A DNA stretch of 64,000 nt, taken from contig JAJEKV010000005.1 in the NCBI GenBank assembly GCA_021234155.1, positions 25,621,584 through 25,685,583 on the forward strand, written 5' to 3'. Both the position numbers and the translations under genes were made by a program. Shown here piece by piece: positions 36,737 through 46,382 of the stretch (the first letter of the stretch is position 1; each line of letters begins with the position of its first letter). The notes under the pieces are model-generated. The model did no database searches and was not told the origin of the DNA. It saw nothing but the letters and a program-made list of their open reading frames with translations. The DNA is from Isoetes taiwanensis (taxonomy: Eukaryota; Streptophyta; Lycopodiopsida; Isoetales; Isoetaceae).

Positions 36737-36809
36737 TGGGCATAGCGGGACTTGAACATGCGACCATTAGGTTAAGGGCCCAGTGCTCTACCAACTGAGC
36801 CATACACCC
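36737..36809 (-). tRNA. trnK: trnK-like tRNA gene of mitochondrial type, anticodon CTT
   Basis: The 73-nt minus-strand sequence begins GGGTGTA and pairs with TATGCCC at its 3' end. It holds GGCTCAGTTGGTAGAGC (D arm) and GTTCAAGTC (T loop). It resembles plant mitochondrial trnK-UUU. The anticodon loop reads CCCTTAA, where the usual gene has CTTTTAA. Position 33, almost always U, is C, and the anticodon is CTT (36774-36776). The T stem has mismatches, one of them A-C. It may be an unedited copy of a gene whose transcript is edited, or a decayed nuclear copy. It is unlikely to work in the nucleus. Confidence 0.78.
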
Positions 36810-37072
36810 GAACGAAGTAACCACCTATCGCTATATATTGTATCTCTCTGCATGCTCTTCAGAAGTGAAACCGATAACTCAATTAGGGAAGCCAGTCAAA
36901 GGCTCTTAAAACACCGGTATGCTTGCCAAGGCTGAGGTTGAGGGTCCAAGTCCCTTTTTCCGCTCGTCCGGTCACCGCCTTCTTTCTTAAGGCTTTGGTG
37001 TTTCTCAGTCCAGTCATAGAAACGTGGAGCAGACAGATGGTAGAGGTGAGCCCAGTGAAAAAAGAGATTAGA

Positions 37073-37285
37073 ATGGCTAAGGCTAAAACCAAATGAATCG
37101 ATAATTTTACTCCGAATTCTGGACCTCAACATCCTGCTGCTTATGGTGTTTCATGACCAGCCTCAGAGATGGATGGAGAACTGGTGGAACGTGCGGAACC
37201 ACATATTGGATTACCCTACAGAGGCACAGAAAAATCAATCGAGTATAAAACGTATCTTTAAGCTTCACTTCATTCCGATTGTTTG
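37073..37285 (+). pseudogene. nad7: Mitochondrial nad7 5' fragment, unedited form
   Basis: An ATG at 37073 opens 71 in-frame codons matching NADH dehydrogenase subunit 7 of complex [26 protein letters not shown] and IEYKTYL. The frame contains TGA at codons 8 and 28 and a TAA after YKTYL, each at a place where the family has Arg or Gln. Nearly every other mismatch is also a single C/T difference: CCG for Leu, TCT for Phe, TCA for Leu (several), GCC for Val, TAT and TAC for His, TGT for Arg. Similarity stops at 37285. The fragment crosses the usual site of intron nad7i140 without an intron. It is a nuclear copy with no function expected. Confidence 0.88.
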
Positions 37286-37599
37286 GAGGGCGACCAGTTA
37301 GGTCACCGAAGAAGTTTCTTTCCTTATTCGTATAGCAGCGAAGAGACTATGCATCCCCGAGGCTGTTAAACGGGGACGTGAATGCAAGGGATCACTTATT
37401 CATTGGATGAGATGGCTGGATTGTACCCAGTCGTCCTTTACGGAACTTGAATGGATTGCTTGCGTATGTTATTGGGCCATGGCCATGGACAAAACGGGAC
37501 AGAAAGTGGTCGCCTTCTCTCTCTTTCTCTTCTCTGATGTTCTATCTGCCTATTCTGTTCCCGTCCATGTACAGGGAAGAGGTCAGAAACGGGGAAAAT

Positions 37600-40250
37600 G
37601 AAGGAGAAAAATTGGATAATGTAAAAAAAAAAAAAGGGGTAATCTAACTTTTTAGTTATTATTTTAAAGATGAATTTTAATATTTAAGATATAAGTTATA
37701 TTTTATAAAATATACATACTAAAAAAATCCTCCTCCCCTTAAAAAGAGTAGGACAAAGTGCAATTCGTTATTGTTGTTTGTAGGACAGCACGTCCCGCTC
37801 ATTTCAATAACAGCTGGAAATTGGCAAAATTTGCAAGACAAAACGTAAGGTTAACCTCACTTTTTTTGAACCCTGCTGCCCATGGAATAATTTAAGGGCT
37901 AAACTTAGCAATTTGGCGATTTTTTAGCACATTTTCGAAAAAAATTGGCTAAAGTAAATGGAAAAAATTGGGAAAAAAATTATAATTTTAGCTTAACTTT
38001 TTTCGGGACTGCACCAACCCTAGAGCTCTTTAGCCAAACGCTAGAAAGTAAGAGAGTGAAATTTTGTATTGTTTAGCTAAACCATAGAAACTTTTAGAAT
38101 GAATTTCGGGCTAGTTTAGCTAATATTGTTCTAGTTTATAAGAAATATATGATTAGTAGTTTAGTTTCTAGCATTATAAATTGATTTGAGTCATAGATTT
38201 TGTTAGCTAGCATTATTTTACAATGTTTTCACAAAGAAAATGACTAAAATAAGTGGAAACAATTGAAAAAGGGTATAGTAATTTGGCTTAATATTTTCCG
38301 TTAGCCACACCATAGAAATTTTGGGGATGATGTTTGGGTTAGTTTAGCTAAACGCTAGAAAGTATGAGAGGAAAAATATGTAGAGTTTAGCTAAACCACA
38401 GAAAGTTTTGGGATTAATATCGAGTGAGTTTAGCCAAAGTCATTCTGGCTAATAAGAAATATGCGATTAGTAATTTATTCCCTGCTGCTGCCTATGGTGT
38501 TTACCCGAATCTTGTTGTGTACACAAAAGATGTGGATCTTTTTTGCTTTTGCGACGTACACGCAAGGGCAAATTTCAGGGTAAAGAAGGTTTGTTCTGGT
38601 TGAAATCATGAATTTCTAGTTGAGCTAGTGCATACTAGGAAAAATTTTGGTAGATATTTATACTATAATGGGAACTTGTGGTGATGAATTTCTAGTTGAG
38701 CGGTGCATCCTAGGAAAAATTTTGGTAGATATTTATGCTATAATGGGAACTTGTGGCGATGCTAACTTGTTGTGTTAAGATGGTCGTGTACTGCACATAC
38801 CCTCAAAAGGCTCAACCTTGAAATACAACTGCATATCTTTCTTATCCTCGAGAGGCTCAACCTTGAAATACAACTTATACAACCTATGATGTTTGATGAA
38901 ACATTTGGCGTAGACACTTGTATGGCAGGAGTGGACTGTAATCACATCACGAAGAAACAAAGAGTGCAAGTGAAAGAGAAAAATGCTAAAATAAATAGAA
39001 CTTACTTTGCCTCATTGTCACACACTTTAATCTTACCTTATCTCCTCGTCAATAAGCCCTACTCGCTATTGCCATCTTTCAATAAGCTCTAATACTACGT
39101 ATAAAAGAATGACAATTAATCACCATTTTTGGCTGCAAACTTGCTTGATTTTTGGCTGCCAATGTGATTTCTACTTTGATTCTAAAGCTTCTCATCCATT
39201 ATATTTGGTGTGCAACGAGTTTTGCAGAATGTCATTGGAATACTATGAGCAGATAAGCCTTCTATGGCTTTGAATCCATGTTATTATCTACTCTCTAAAT
39301 CCCTAGTCTCTGCCTACATCTTGATCCTTCAGGTGTGGAGCTATATTTTGCAATATGGTTGATGTTTACTAGGATAGGGTCTAGTTGTGAAATAGAGCCT
39401 GTTAAAATTCGAACCATTTGCATTGTGTTCTAGAGTTACTAAATCCAACTTTGAAATATGCAAAGCTAGTTTTATTGGGCTAGGCTATGACAATAGCTTG
39501 TGTTTGATAATGTGATTCTAAAGTGTGTAGACGAATTCTATGCCATGGGGAAGGCAGTGAAATGGACACATTAATAGACCTTGATGTGAGTGCTTCCTTT
39601 TGCAACCAGATCATTTTACAGTTAGAAAGTCACCCTGGTTTTTGTGCAATAGGGATCTTGTATTTAAGCAGGTAAATTTGGTGAGCTAGAAGTGGAGAAA
39701 GAGCTAGTGAACATTGATTGAGAACATAAATAAGTAAGTTTGTTGTTTGTCGACTAATCCAAGGAGAGGCTGCCACCCTCCCAAGAGCTTGGAGCAAGGA
39801 AGAGAGAGGAGCTCGTGCTCTTCAAATAGATTTATAATTCTTACCTCATCATCTCCACCCTTCAATAACACCCCTTAATCTCATCCTTGCAAAGCACCTC
39901 TTAATCACAACTCTTAAAATATGTTACACTCCTTCATCACCACCATTAAAACTTTTTTGAATGTCTTATCACAATTAATCTCCTTCACCCTCCCGCTTTC
40001 GAATTTTTTTCGTCTTCTTTTGTTTATGTTGACCCGGTGCCAAAATCTCGGTCAACAGTAAGCTTCCCTACTTGAGCAAGAAAGTAGTCCCTTTTCCTGT
40101 CCTTCAAGTAGGCTCCTGTACTTGAACAAAAAAGTATTTTTCCTTCTTAGAAAGTAATTATTTTAACATAAAGATTTTAAATAGTGTAAACTTTATTCCA
40201 TTCAAATGATTAAACACATATGCTCAGGCAATCATATGCAGCTTTAAAAA
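37600..40250. other. A+T-rich repeat-filled stretch without genes
   Basis: No supported gene was found. It holds a diverged direct repeat with a period of about 315 bp (units near 38036-38165 and 38351-38480, sharing AAACGCTAGAAAGTA and TTTAGCTAAACCA), a 76-bp tandem pair, and short repeats of GGCTCAACCTTGAAATACAA near 38800-38880. The frame at 38772-39092 has no recognised motif. A possible LTR-like promoter, with a TATTTAAG box near 39660, is uncertain. Confidence 0.5.
38608..38759. repeat. 76-bp tandem duplication
   Basis: Units 38608-38683 and 38684-38759 each begin ATGAATTTCTAGTTGAG and end with GGGAACTTGTGG plus a few bases, with only a few substitutions. Confidence 0.9.
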
Positions 40251-40253
40251 ATA

Positions 40254-41200
40254 TCAAGATAAATACCCAATGGTTAGTCGGCCTTTCTCAGACTCCGTTG
40301 TTGCAACTTTGTCAAATTTTGCATGGGAGTTCCTGGGTGCTTCAGCAATAGTGTGCATTGACACTTTTCCTTTGATATCATCTTTGGTTTTGGGAACTTT
40401 AGTTTGAGGCTTTTCTGTAGGATTTTGTCTCTTTGGACAATAAGCTTTGTAATAAGGCCCATCGCATATAAGCAAACTTTCGTTGTTGAATTCGTCTGCT
40501 CTAGAATATACATTAATCTAGAATTTTATTTCTGTGTTTGGGTCTCTATGATCATCATTAAATCTCACTTTTGTTTTTTGGTTTCATTTGGTTTGTCTTG
40601 TCAAATTCATGTTTGTCGTGATTTCCCTAGGATAGCCTTCCTTGGTTTTATACTTTATCCCCTAGGATAAAACTTTCTTGCCGCAGCTTCTGCTTTTTGT
40701 ACAGCTTCATCCAATGTTTGTGGTTCAATGAATCGGAGCTCAGTATAAAGTTCTTCCGTTAATCCAGATATGAGTTTCTTTTTTAATTCTTTGTCACTGA
40801 GGCTTTCCATTTGTACTGACAAATAACTAAACTTGCTAATATATTAATACATAGATTCTTGTTCTCCGTGTGCAAATACATCCCACTCCCTTTAAGAATT
40901 GTGAAATAATGCGTGAGCCAGTTATGACTTTCAAAGACTCTTTTAATTCTTTCCAAGCCCTTATCATATGAACTATCTTCTTTCTACCTTGCCACCAAAT
41001 CCTGGCAACGTCTGTAAAATACTTGTCCATTGCTTGAATTTTTTGAGTCTCGATTGCTCTAACTCTTTCAAAGAAGCTTTCCCATGAAGCTAGGAATCCC
41101 ATAAATGTAGGAGGACTCCTCTTCTCACCTAAAAAGTCCATAGAAAAAAATCCAGAGTAGAGCTATCTGCTCTAATTTTTATCGATAATCCAGTTGTGAT
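40254..41200 (-). pseudogene. Ty3/gypsy-like gag (broken)
   Basis: On the minus strand, RIWWQGR and RAWKELKESLK (near 40990-40920) are followed by a frame with MESLSDKELKKKLISGL and a TLDEA motif (about 40820-40700), the usual order of the gypsy Retrotrans_gag domain. A CDGPYYKAYCPKR zinc-knuckle-like motif lies near 40470-40430. The frame is broken at least twice. Gag would form the element's particle. A primer-binding site lies upstream on the same strand at 41332-41344, as expected. Confidence 0.68.
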
Positions 41201-41331
41201 GTTGGTGGTGGGAAAGCTATTTGGTCAACAATATGACTGAGTATAAAGTCTGCAGTTCTCAGTGCCTGCTAGTACTGGCTTTCAGAAATTTGAAAGCGGT
41301 TGATCATTTCACAGGATAATGGATTGAAACA

Positions 41332-41344
41332 AACTTTGATACCA
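41332..41344 (-). promoter_or_regulatory. Primer-binding site of the minus-strand gypsy element
   Basis: The minus strand reads TGGTATCAAAG, complementary to the 3' end of initiator tRNA-Met apart from one base compared with the common TGGTATCAGAG. It stands upstream of gag, so the LTR should end just beyond 41345 and extend to higher coordinates. Confidence 0.6.
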
Positions 41345-41407
41345 ATTGATATGGATTTTCGAATTTAAGAGGACTTAATTCAAAACTTAAATAGAAGTAC
41401 AATATTT

Positions 41408-43026
41408 CTTAACACTAGAGTTGTCCACTGGACCATCTGTGGTCCATGGACCAGAATTGGTCCATCATGCCTCTGCCACTTAAACTCATATATCTAGAGA
41501 GGAACTTCTCCATTTTGCAATCTACCACTACCTTTTGAATCTTCACTTGATTCTTTATGATCTAGAAGAATTACCTGACCAATGGATTCATTCATATCTT
41601 CTGGTAATTGTCCAAACCTCATACAATTTAGCAGTTTTCGTACTAGTCCAGAACTGCATTCTTCATATTTTCTAGCACAAAGGAGTCCAAACCTTGCTAA
41701 AATCAAACGCAAATGATTTTTTATGATAAAACATATTGATTTGTATGTTCCCAAGTTCTTTCACTACTATATGACATTAGATGAAGTCGCTATATCCAAC
41801 TTTGCTCAAAAGAACTGTTTGAGAGTATGAATTATTTCTCTCTTAATATTATAAGTTTTGGCCTAATTCTTGTGGTCATAAGTTGTTGACTCTAAGAGCT
41901 ATAGTTCGATATTTTTTTGAAGCATTCATAAGTTATAATGATTTCAGTGTTGACTAAAGAATGTCTTATATAGAATTCAGGACAAAAATAAATCTAAAAT
42001 GATTTAATAAAACTCGTATATCATCTTTAAAAGGGTAATAAAAGATGCACGCTATGCACTACACTTATATCTACGTAGATTATAATTTTATCAATCTATA
42101 TGTAGTAGTTAATCATGTATTCTCTACATTTGGTTGTGTTTGTTACTACACGATATTGGAGTTTAAGTATGCTAATTGTACATATAGTTCATCTTTTAAG
42201 AAATGCTATATCCTTTATGAATGCAAGGCTTCATTGGCAACATAGATCTCAAATTTGATGTGAAAGTGACATAGTACTTGCAAGATTTAAATATAAATAT
42301 CCATGGGCCATTAATGGTCAACACTTAGACTTGTCAAAATTTGAATTATTTAATCAAGATAATACTCTTTTTCAACTCATATATAATAATACATGTGCAT
42401 AGAGGTTCTTGATGTCATATATTTGCAAAAAACACAAAGAAACCTACTTTTCTCTTGCTATCATAAACTTATTACTGTGTTTGCTGCCAGAAGTATTGTG
42501 GGTTAAGTATAATAATAGTGCATGTAGACCATCTTTCATGATGAGCTATATGTTTTTTAATGGATGCAAGACTTCCTTGGTAATATAGATCTCTAATTTC
42601 ATGTTAAAATAATTATTGGTCCACAGAAGACAGAAAATATTTTTGACTCTGTCATGTTCGATGAACCCTATCTTCCTTCTCATACCTTGGAATGCGGTGC
42701 AGTTTTTTGTGTTGTACTCTCTAACTCGCATAGAAAAATAAGAAAATACTAAAAAAAATAATCAAAGAAATCATTTCATTAAGACAGTTTTACCATATGT
42801 AAAAATAAGGCAGTCTTGGCATGACCCCTTGGGTTCACTTAAGCATAACTTCCAAGAATGGAGGTAGATAGATTTTTAGATATTTTTCATATGGAATATG
42901 ACTACCACATATGAACTTCTAGGAAGGATATTATTGAATTTTGAGCCATTGATTTTATATGAATTTTAAAGTGAACAGTGCAAATGCACTATTTTTTGTC
43001 TATCGCCTGACAACTCTAATGTTAAG
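41408..43026. mobile_element. Possible DNA transposon bounded by 18-bp inverted repeats
   Basis: CTTAACACTAGAGTTGTC at 41408-41425 is the reverse complement of GACAACTCTAATGTTAAG at 43009-43026 except for one base. The 1.6 kb between has no recognised transposase. Near the left end there are nested GGACC/GGTCC palindromes (41430-41470). No target duplication was clear, and the left part overlaps the region where the gypsy LTR is expected. A non-autonomous hAT-like element is one reading, chance the other. Confidence 0.35.
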
Positions 43027-43056
43027 GATCTATGTCAAAATACAACAAATTGATAT

Positions 43057-43108
43057 GGGCACACAATTGACCACCCAACCAGTCGTTTGAGTGGTCATTT
43101 GTGTGTCC
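43057..43108. repeat. Inverted repeat (18-bp arms, 16-bp loop)
   Basis: The arm GGGCACACAATTGACCAC at 43057-43074 pairs with GTGGTCATTTGTGTGTCC at 43091-43108 at 16 of 18 positions. No gene or terminator context explains it. It could be the end of a foldback element. Confidence 0.65.
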
Positions 43109-43679
43109 ACATCAATTATCTAGTGTAATTTTGATAGAATAGACTCCAGCATTTCTCGAGAATCAGGCAACAAGCTTTCATTCATGCTGGGTTTTAACAT
43201 TAGGAAGTTGCATGTATAGTAAAAATCACTAGCACAACTTAATTACTGGAATAAACATTACCCTGAGGAAGCCTTGATGCATCACAAATAGTTGTAACTT
43301 TTATCCACATTGAAGATTGATTGATTTATTTTTATTGAAGGACGTCATTATATTCATCATGATATCATAAATACATTCTACATTACATTCTATATCATTT
43401 GGAAGCCAATCCACTACCTAGGCACGAGAAAACAACAAGCAATAAAATAAACTAGAGTTGAGCTAGATTTTTTACTCCAGAAATACAAATTTCCATAGCT
43501 TGAGGAGATAGTAATCAAGGAGGTAACATTTTCTAGTTGTAAAAGGCTCTAGAAAAGGACACGTAACGAACAAGTAACTAGCTTACCCAAAATAATTTTT
43601 ACTTCCTAGCATTGTCGTAACTAAGTCTTTCCTACTAGAGCAATGGGGTTCCTATGGGGATTTAAAGAAATATTTAGTA

Positions 43680-44010
43680 TAAAGTTCCTTAACCACTCTG
43701 GACTAACCAACTGGTATGGGAAATCCATCCCACCCTCTTATGGTGGTGTCAGGAAATGCCACACCAAGATCTACTCGAGCGGTCTCCCTATGGGTCCATT
43801 ACAATCTCTCCCACTAGAACTATACTTGTCCTCGAACATCACAAGACCATAGACCACACCGTTCCATGGTGTCCAAGACGAAGTCAAGACTATACCATCC
43901 AAAGGTATCCACGTCATAAATGCTACCATGGAGACTCGAACTCAAGCCTTGCTATGATACTAAATGTAACATTTCTTAACCACCTGGCCTAACTAACTGG
44001 CCAAAACTGT
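43680..44010 (-). mobile_element. tRNA-derived SINE-like element(s)
   Basis: The minus strand shows an A-box-like GGCCAGGTGGTTAAG near 43990-43975 and a B-box-like GAGTTCGAGTCTCC near 43945-43930, spaced as in tRNA-derived SINEs with an internal RNA polymerase III promoter. A second A-box-like segment with the same sequence pattern lies at 43712-43684, so two heads may be joined in tandem. The 3' limit is not clear. Confidence 0.5.
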
Positions 44011-44027
44011 GACGACCATACGGATAG

Positions 44028-44130
44028 TTGCACAAGATGCAAAAGGATAGTTGCACAAGACAAGATTTGAACTTGCAACCTTCTAGTTGCAAGTCACACA
44101 CCTTTACCAAGCGCACTACCAATACTTATT
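44028..44130 (-). mobile_element. tRNA-like SINE head
   Basis: The minus strand reads GGTAGTGCGCTTGGTAAAGG (A-box region) followed by GGTTGCAAGTTCAAATCTTG (B-box region), like a complete tRNA head. It lies immediately upstream of the SINE-like unit at 43680-44010 but differs from it in sequence. Confidence 0.5.
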
Positions 44131-44171
44131 AAAGATATATATATCCTCACGTCTTTCTCATATATGGGGAC

Positions 44172-44488
44172 TGTTTCAAGAAAGTTCTAGAATATTCTAG
44201 AACCTACATGCATGCTCGACACTTTGCGTCATCTCATCCATTGAAGTGGCATGATCCTGACCGTTGGCCTAGATATATAAGGAGGCACCTCCTTCTTGTC
44301 GAACCATTTCGGTTCAACCCCAATCTTGAGCCTTCTAGGCATCTGTCTCGTGTTCTTGCTTGCCTTCAGACCATTGTACTCCTGATTCTTGTTTATATAT
44401 TAGATTGTTTGCTGATCTTGGCATACTTCTTCCGTATTTCTTGCGTATTTTCCAAGTATTTTCCTTGTTTTCGCATGGGTTCATGACA
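44172..44488 (+). repeat. Putative 5' LTR of gypsy-like element
   Basis: It begins TGTTTCAAGAAAG, contains a TATA box at 44274-44280 and ends CATGACA at 44488, followed by TTGTATCGAAATCC, a weak match to the usual TTGGTATCAGAGCC primer site. The ends are inferred, because no second LTR copy was found to compare. Confidence 0.5.
44175..44202 (+). promoter_or_regulatory. Perfect six-unit heat-shock element
   Basis: Six consecutive 5-bp units alternate without a mismatch: TTC(75-77)-nn-GAA-nn-TTC-nn-GAA-nn-TTC-nn-GAA(200-202), positions given within 44175-44202. Three or more units bind a heat-shock factor trimer, and six could hold two trimers. A TATA box, TATATAA, lies 72 bp downstream (44274-44280). 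The core GTTCTAGAAT/ATTCTAGAAC is also a perfect 20-bp palindrome. Confidence 0.85.
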
Positions 44489-44559
44489 GTTTGTATCGAA
44501 ATCCCTTACCGGTTCTTGCCTGCTCTGACCCGAAGTATTTTTTTGCTCATTTTTGGTGA

Positions 44560-45475
44560 CTTTATATCTATGGAGGAGGTATTGACTTTATTACAGCAGG
44601 TCTGGCAGCTTGTTCAAGTATGCCAGTAGTTGTAGTTGAACAATAAAGAGCTTAATGAACGTGTTGCTTCACATGAATATGCTTCTAGCTCTGGATTGAG
44701 GCTATCAAAGCCTAAGATTAGCCTACCAGAGAAGTTTGATAGCACTCGGCCCAAGCTTCGTGGTTTTTTGAATCAGATCAAGCTTGTGATCCAGCTCCAC
44801 CCCATAAATATCCCACGACCTAGGAACAAGTTGGGTTGATTGGTTCTCTCCTCACAGGGCTAACTCTAAGTTGGTTTGCTCCTTTATTGGAGAAAGGAGC
44901 CCCAGAGTTGCAAGATTTTGCTGCTTTCACTGCAGAGCTCGAGGCATGCTTTGGAGAGCGCACAGCAGTCATAAAACTTTACAATCTAAGGCAAGGCTCT
45001 CGTCTAGCTTCAGTATATGCATCGATATTCCGTCGAATTGTTGTGGATGATGTTGCACTTCGGGGTAAGAGCATGTTAGGGCCTACATGTTTTGGAAACT
45101 ACCTGGAAAATACTCTGGGTAGTCAAAGATGATGATATATTTGAGTTCTTAACATCTTCTTGACATCACAAAGTACCTTACAACATGTATATACTACTAC
45201 TCTTGAACATAACACAATTTCTTTTAGTCAATCTTGTAGTCTCGGTACTTTAAAATACAATTATGTACTTGCACAGAAGTACACAGAAAAGTACCTTTCT
45301 GGTAATTTTTTATGTAGGCCCTAACATGCTTTCACCCTTCGAGATTCTTTTCGAAGGATTACGTAAGGATGTTAAAGATATGCTGTTGTATACGGAGAAC
45401 CCTCAGACTTTGGAAGAAACCATCAGATTTGCAGTTTGCTGTGATAATACGGCTCTTCGAACATAAGCAAGAGAG
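44560..45475 (+). pseudogene. Gypsy-type gag, split by an inserted element
   Basis: Frames give KPKISLPEKFDSTRPKLRGF then LIGSLLTGLTLSWFAPLLEKG, LEACFGERT, LRQGSRLASVYASIFR and, beyond the insertion at 45070-45330, FEGLRKDVKDMLLYTENP. This order is diagnostic of the gypsy retrotransposon gag domain. A one-base shift near 44838 separates the first two frames and a stop closes the last one at 45464. The protein would form the capsid. This copy cannot. Confidence 0.82.
45070..45330. mobile_element. 261-bp MITE-like element with perfect 19-bp TIRs, inside gag
   Basis: AGCATGTTAGGGCCTACAT at 45070-45088 is exactly repeated in inverse at 45312-45330. The sequence between is A+T-rich, non-coding and not itself palindromic. 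The gag protein homology stops at the left end and resumes just after the right end, so this is an insertion. No clear target-site duplication was found, so the superfamily is open. Confidence 0.75.
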
Positions 45476-45581
45476 ATGTAATCAGGTTTTTCCAATCACA
45501 CAAGCGCCTGTAGCTATGCCTACCGCGGTCTCATCTGTAGAATCCAGTGCCTTTTCTTAGACTCTTTCCACACTTCTTGAC

Positions 45582-45839
45582 ATGTTTCTTCCATCGGATA
45601 AGGTCAACAAGGCATTTTTTATCTCTATATCATTGAAATTAGAGATTGGAAGGTTGGAGGCATTGGCGCAACTTGATTGTGGTGCAAATGCTTGCTTCTT
45701 AGATAGTGCATTTGCCAGTAAGCACGCCATCCCTAGAAGCAAGGTTGAGCATCCCAGTTCTGTCGATGGCCATTCCATAAGCATATCTAGTTCTCACTTG
45801 GGACTAAATTGGCCCCAAAGTCAATACCACTCCAATTAG
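45582..45839 (+). pseudogene. Retroelement aspartic protease fragment
   Basis: The frame reads ALAQLDCGANACFLDSAFA, the active-site region of gypsy proteases, which normally have D-S/T-G-A. Here the catalytic triplet is DCG, with Cys in place of Ser or Thr. The upstream linker and downstream flap are poorly conserved and the frame ends at 45837. It is the expected next domain after gag in the same element. Confidence 0.65.
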
Positions 45840-46382
45840 CAAACATCTAGTTGGCCATTCTAATGTCGTAATAGGCAATAAAGTGCCACGAAATGGCGAA
45901 TCTGCAGGTAGTCTGTAGGTAAGGCATCCTACTCAAACTGGCCGTCACATTTTGCCTGAACCTGTAATTTGTGGCCAAATGGCCCGCCGACGCCACTAAA
46001 ATTTTCGCTAACTTGCTATACGTGATTTTGCTCCTCTTGTTGCATATGGTCACTTTGCTCCACTTCGGTGGGCTGATTTTGTTGAAGATAATACTTTCTT
46101 GCCACAGGTCCATGATACATCTTCAAACTCTTCTGAGATTCCAGTAGTCACATCGAATTTGACTCCGTTACAAGTACAATGCGGTTAGACCCTTAAGCGG
46201 AGCCGTATCTTCTTTTACTTATCTAGTATGGAGTAAGCATATTGTGTTGCAAGCTCGTGTTCCAGCGGAACCCTCTTATGCTTACACAACTAGATGAGGA
46301 ATATTCATTTTGTACTTATTCTTGCTGATTAATAAACTTTTTGTTCGTCCTTCAAAAAACAAATAATTCTAAACATGTATAA

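Larger units (their letters stand above)
35990..37600. other. Mosaic block of organelle-derived DNA (NUPT/NUMT)
   Basis: The block contains a plastid psbB fragment, a plastid atpB fragment, a mitochondrial trnK-like gene and the 5' end of mitochondrial nad7, within about 1 kb. G+C content is higher than in the flanks. The unassigned parts, 35990-36286 (with two 43-bp repeats at about 36160-36240), 36632-36736 (GAAA repeats), 36810-37072 and 37286-37600, are probably organellar too, but I could not match them to a gene. Plastid and mitochondrial pieces side by side suggest a mitochondrial genome that had taken up plastid DNA, or joining of fragments during insertion. Confidence 0.75.

Noticed and set aside
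36883-37132. Minus-strand frames beside nad7 as a mitochondrial membrane protein
   Set aside because: Hydrophobic start, but no match to a known mitochondrial protein, and the 5' end is the complement of the nad7 start.
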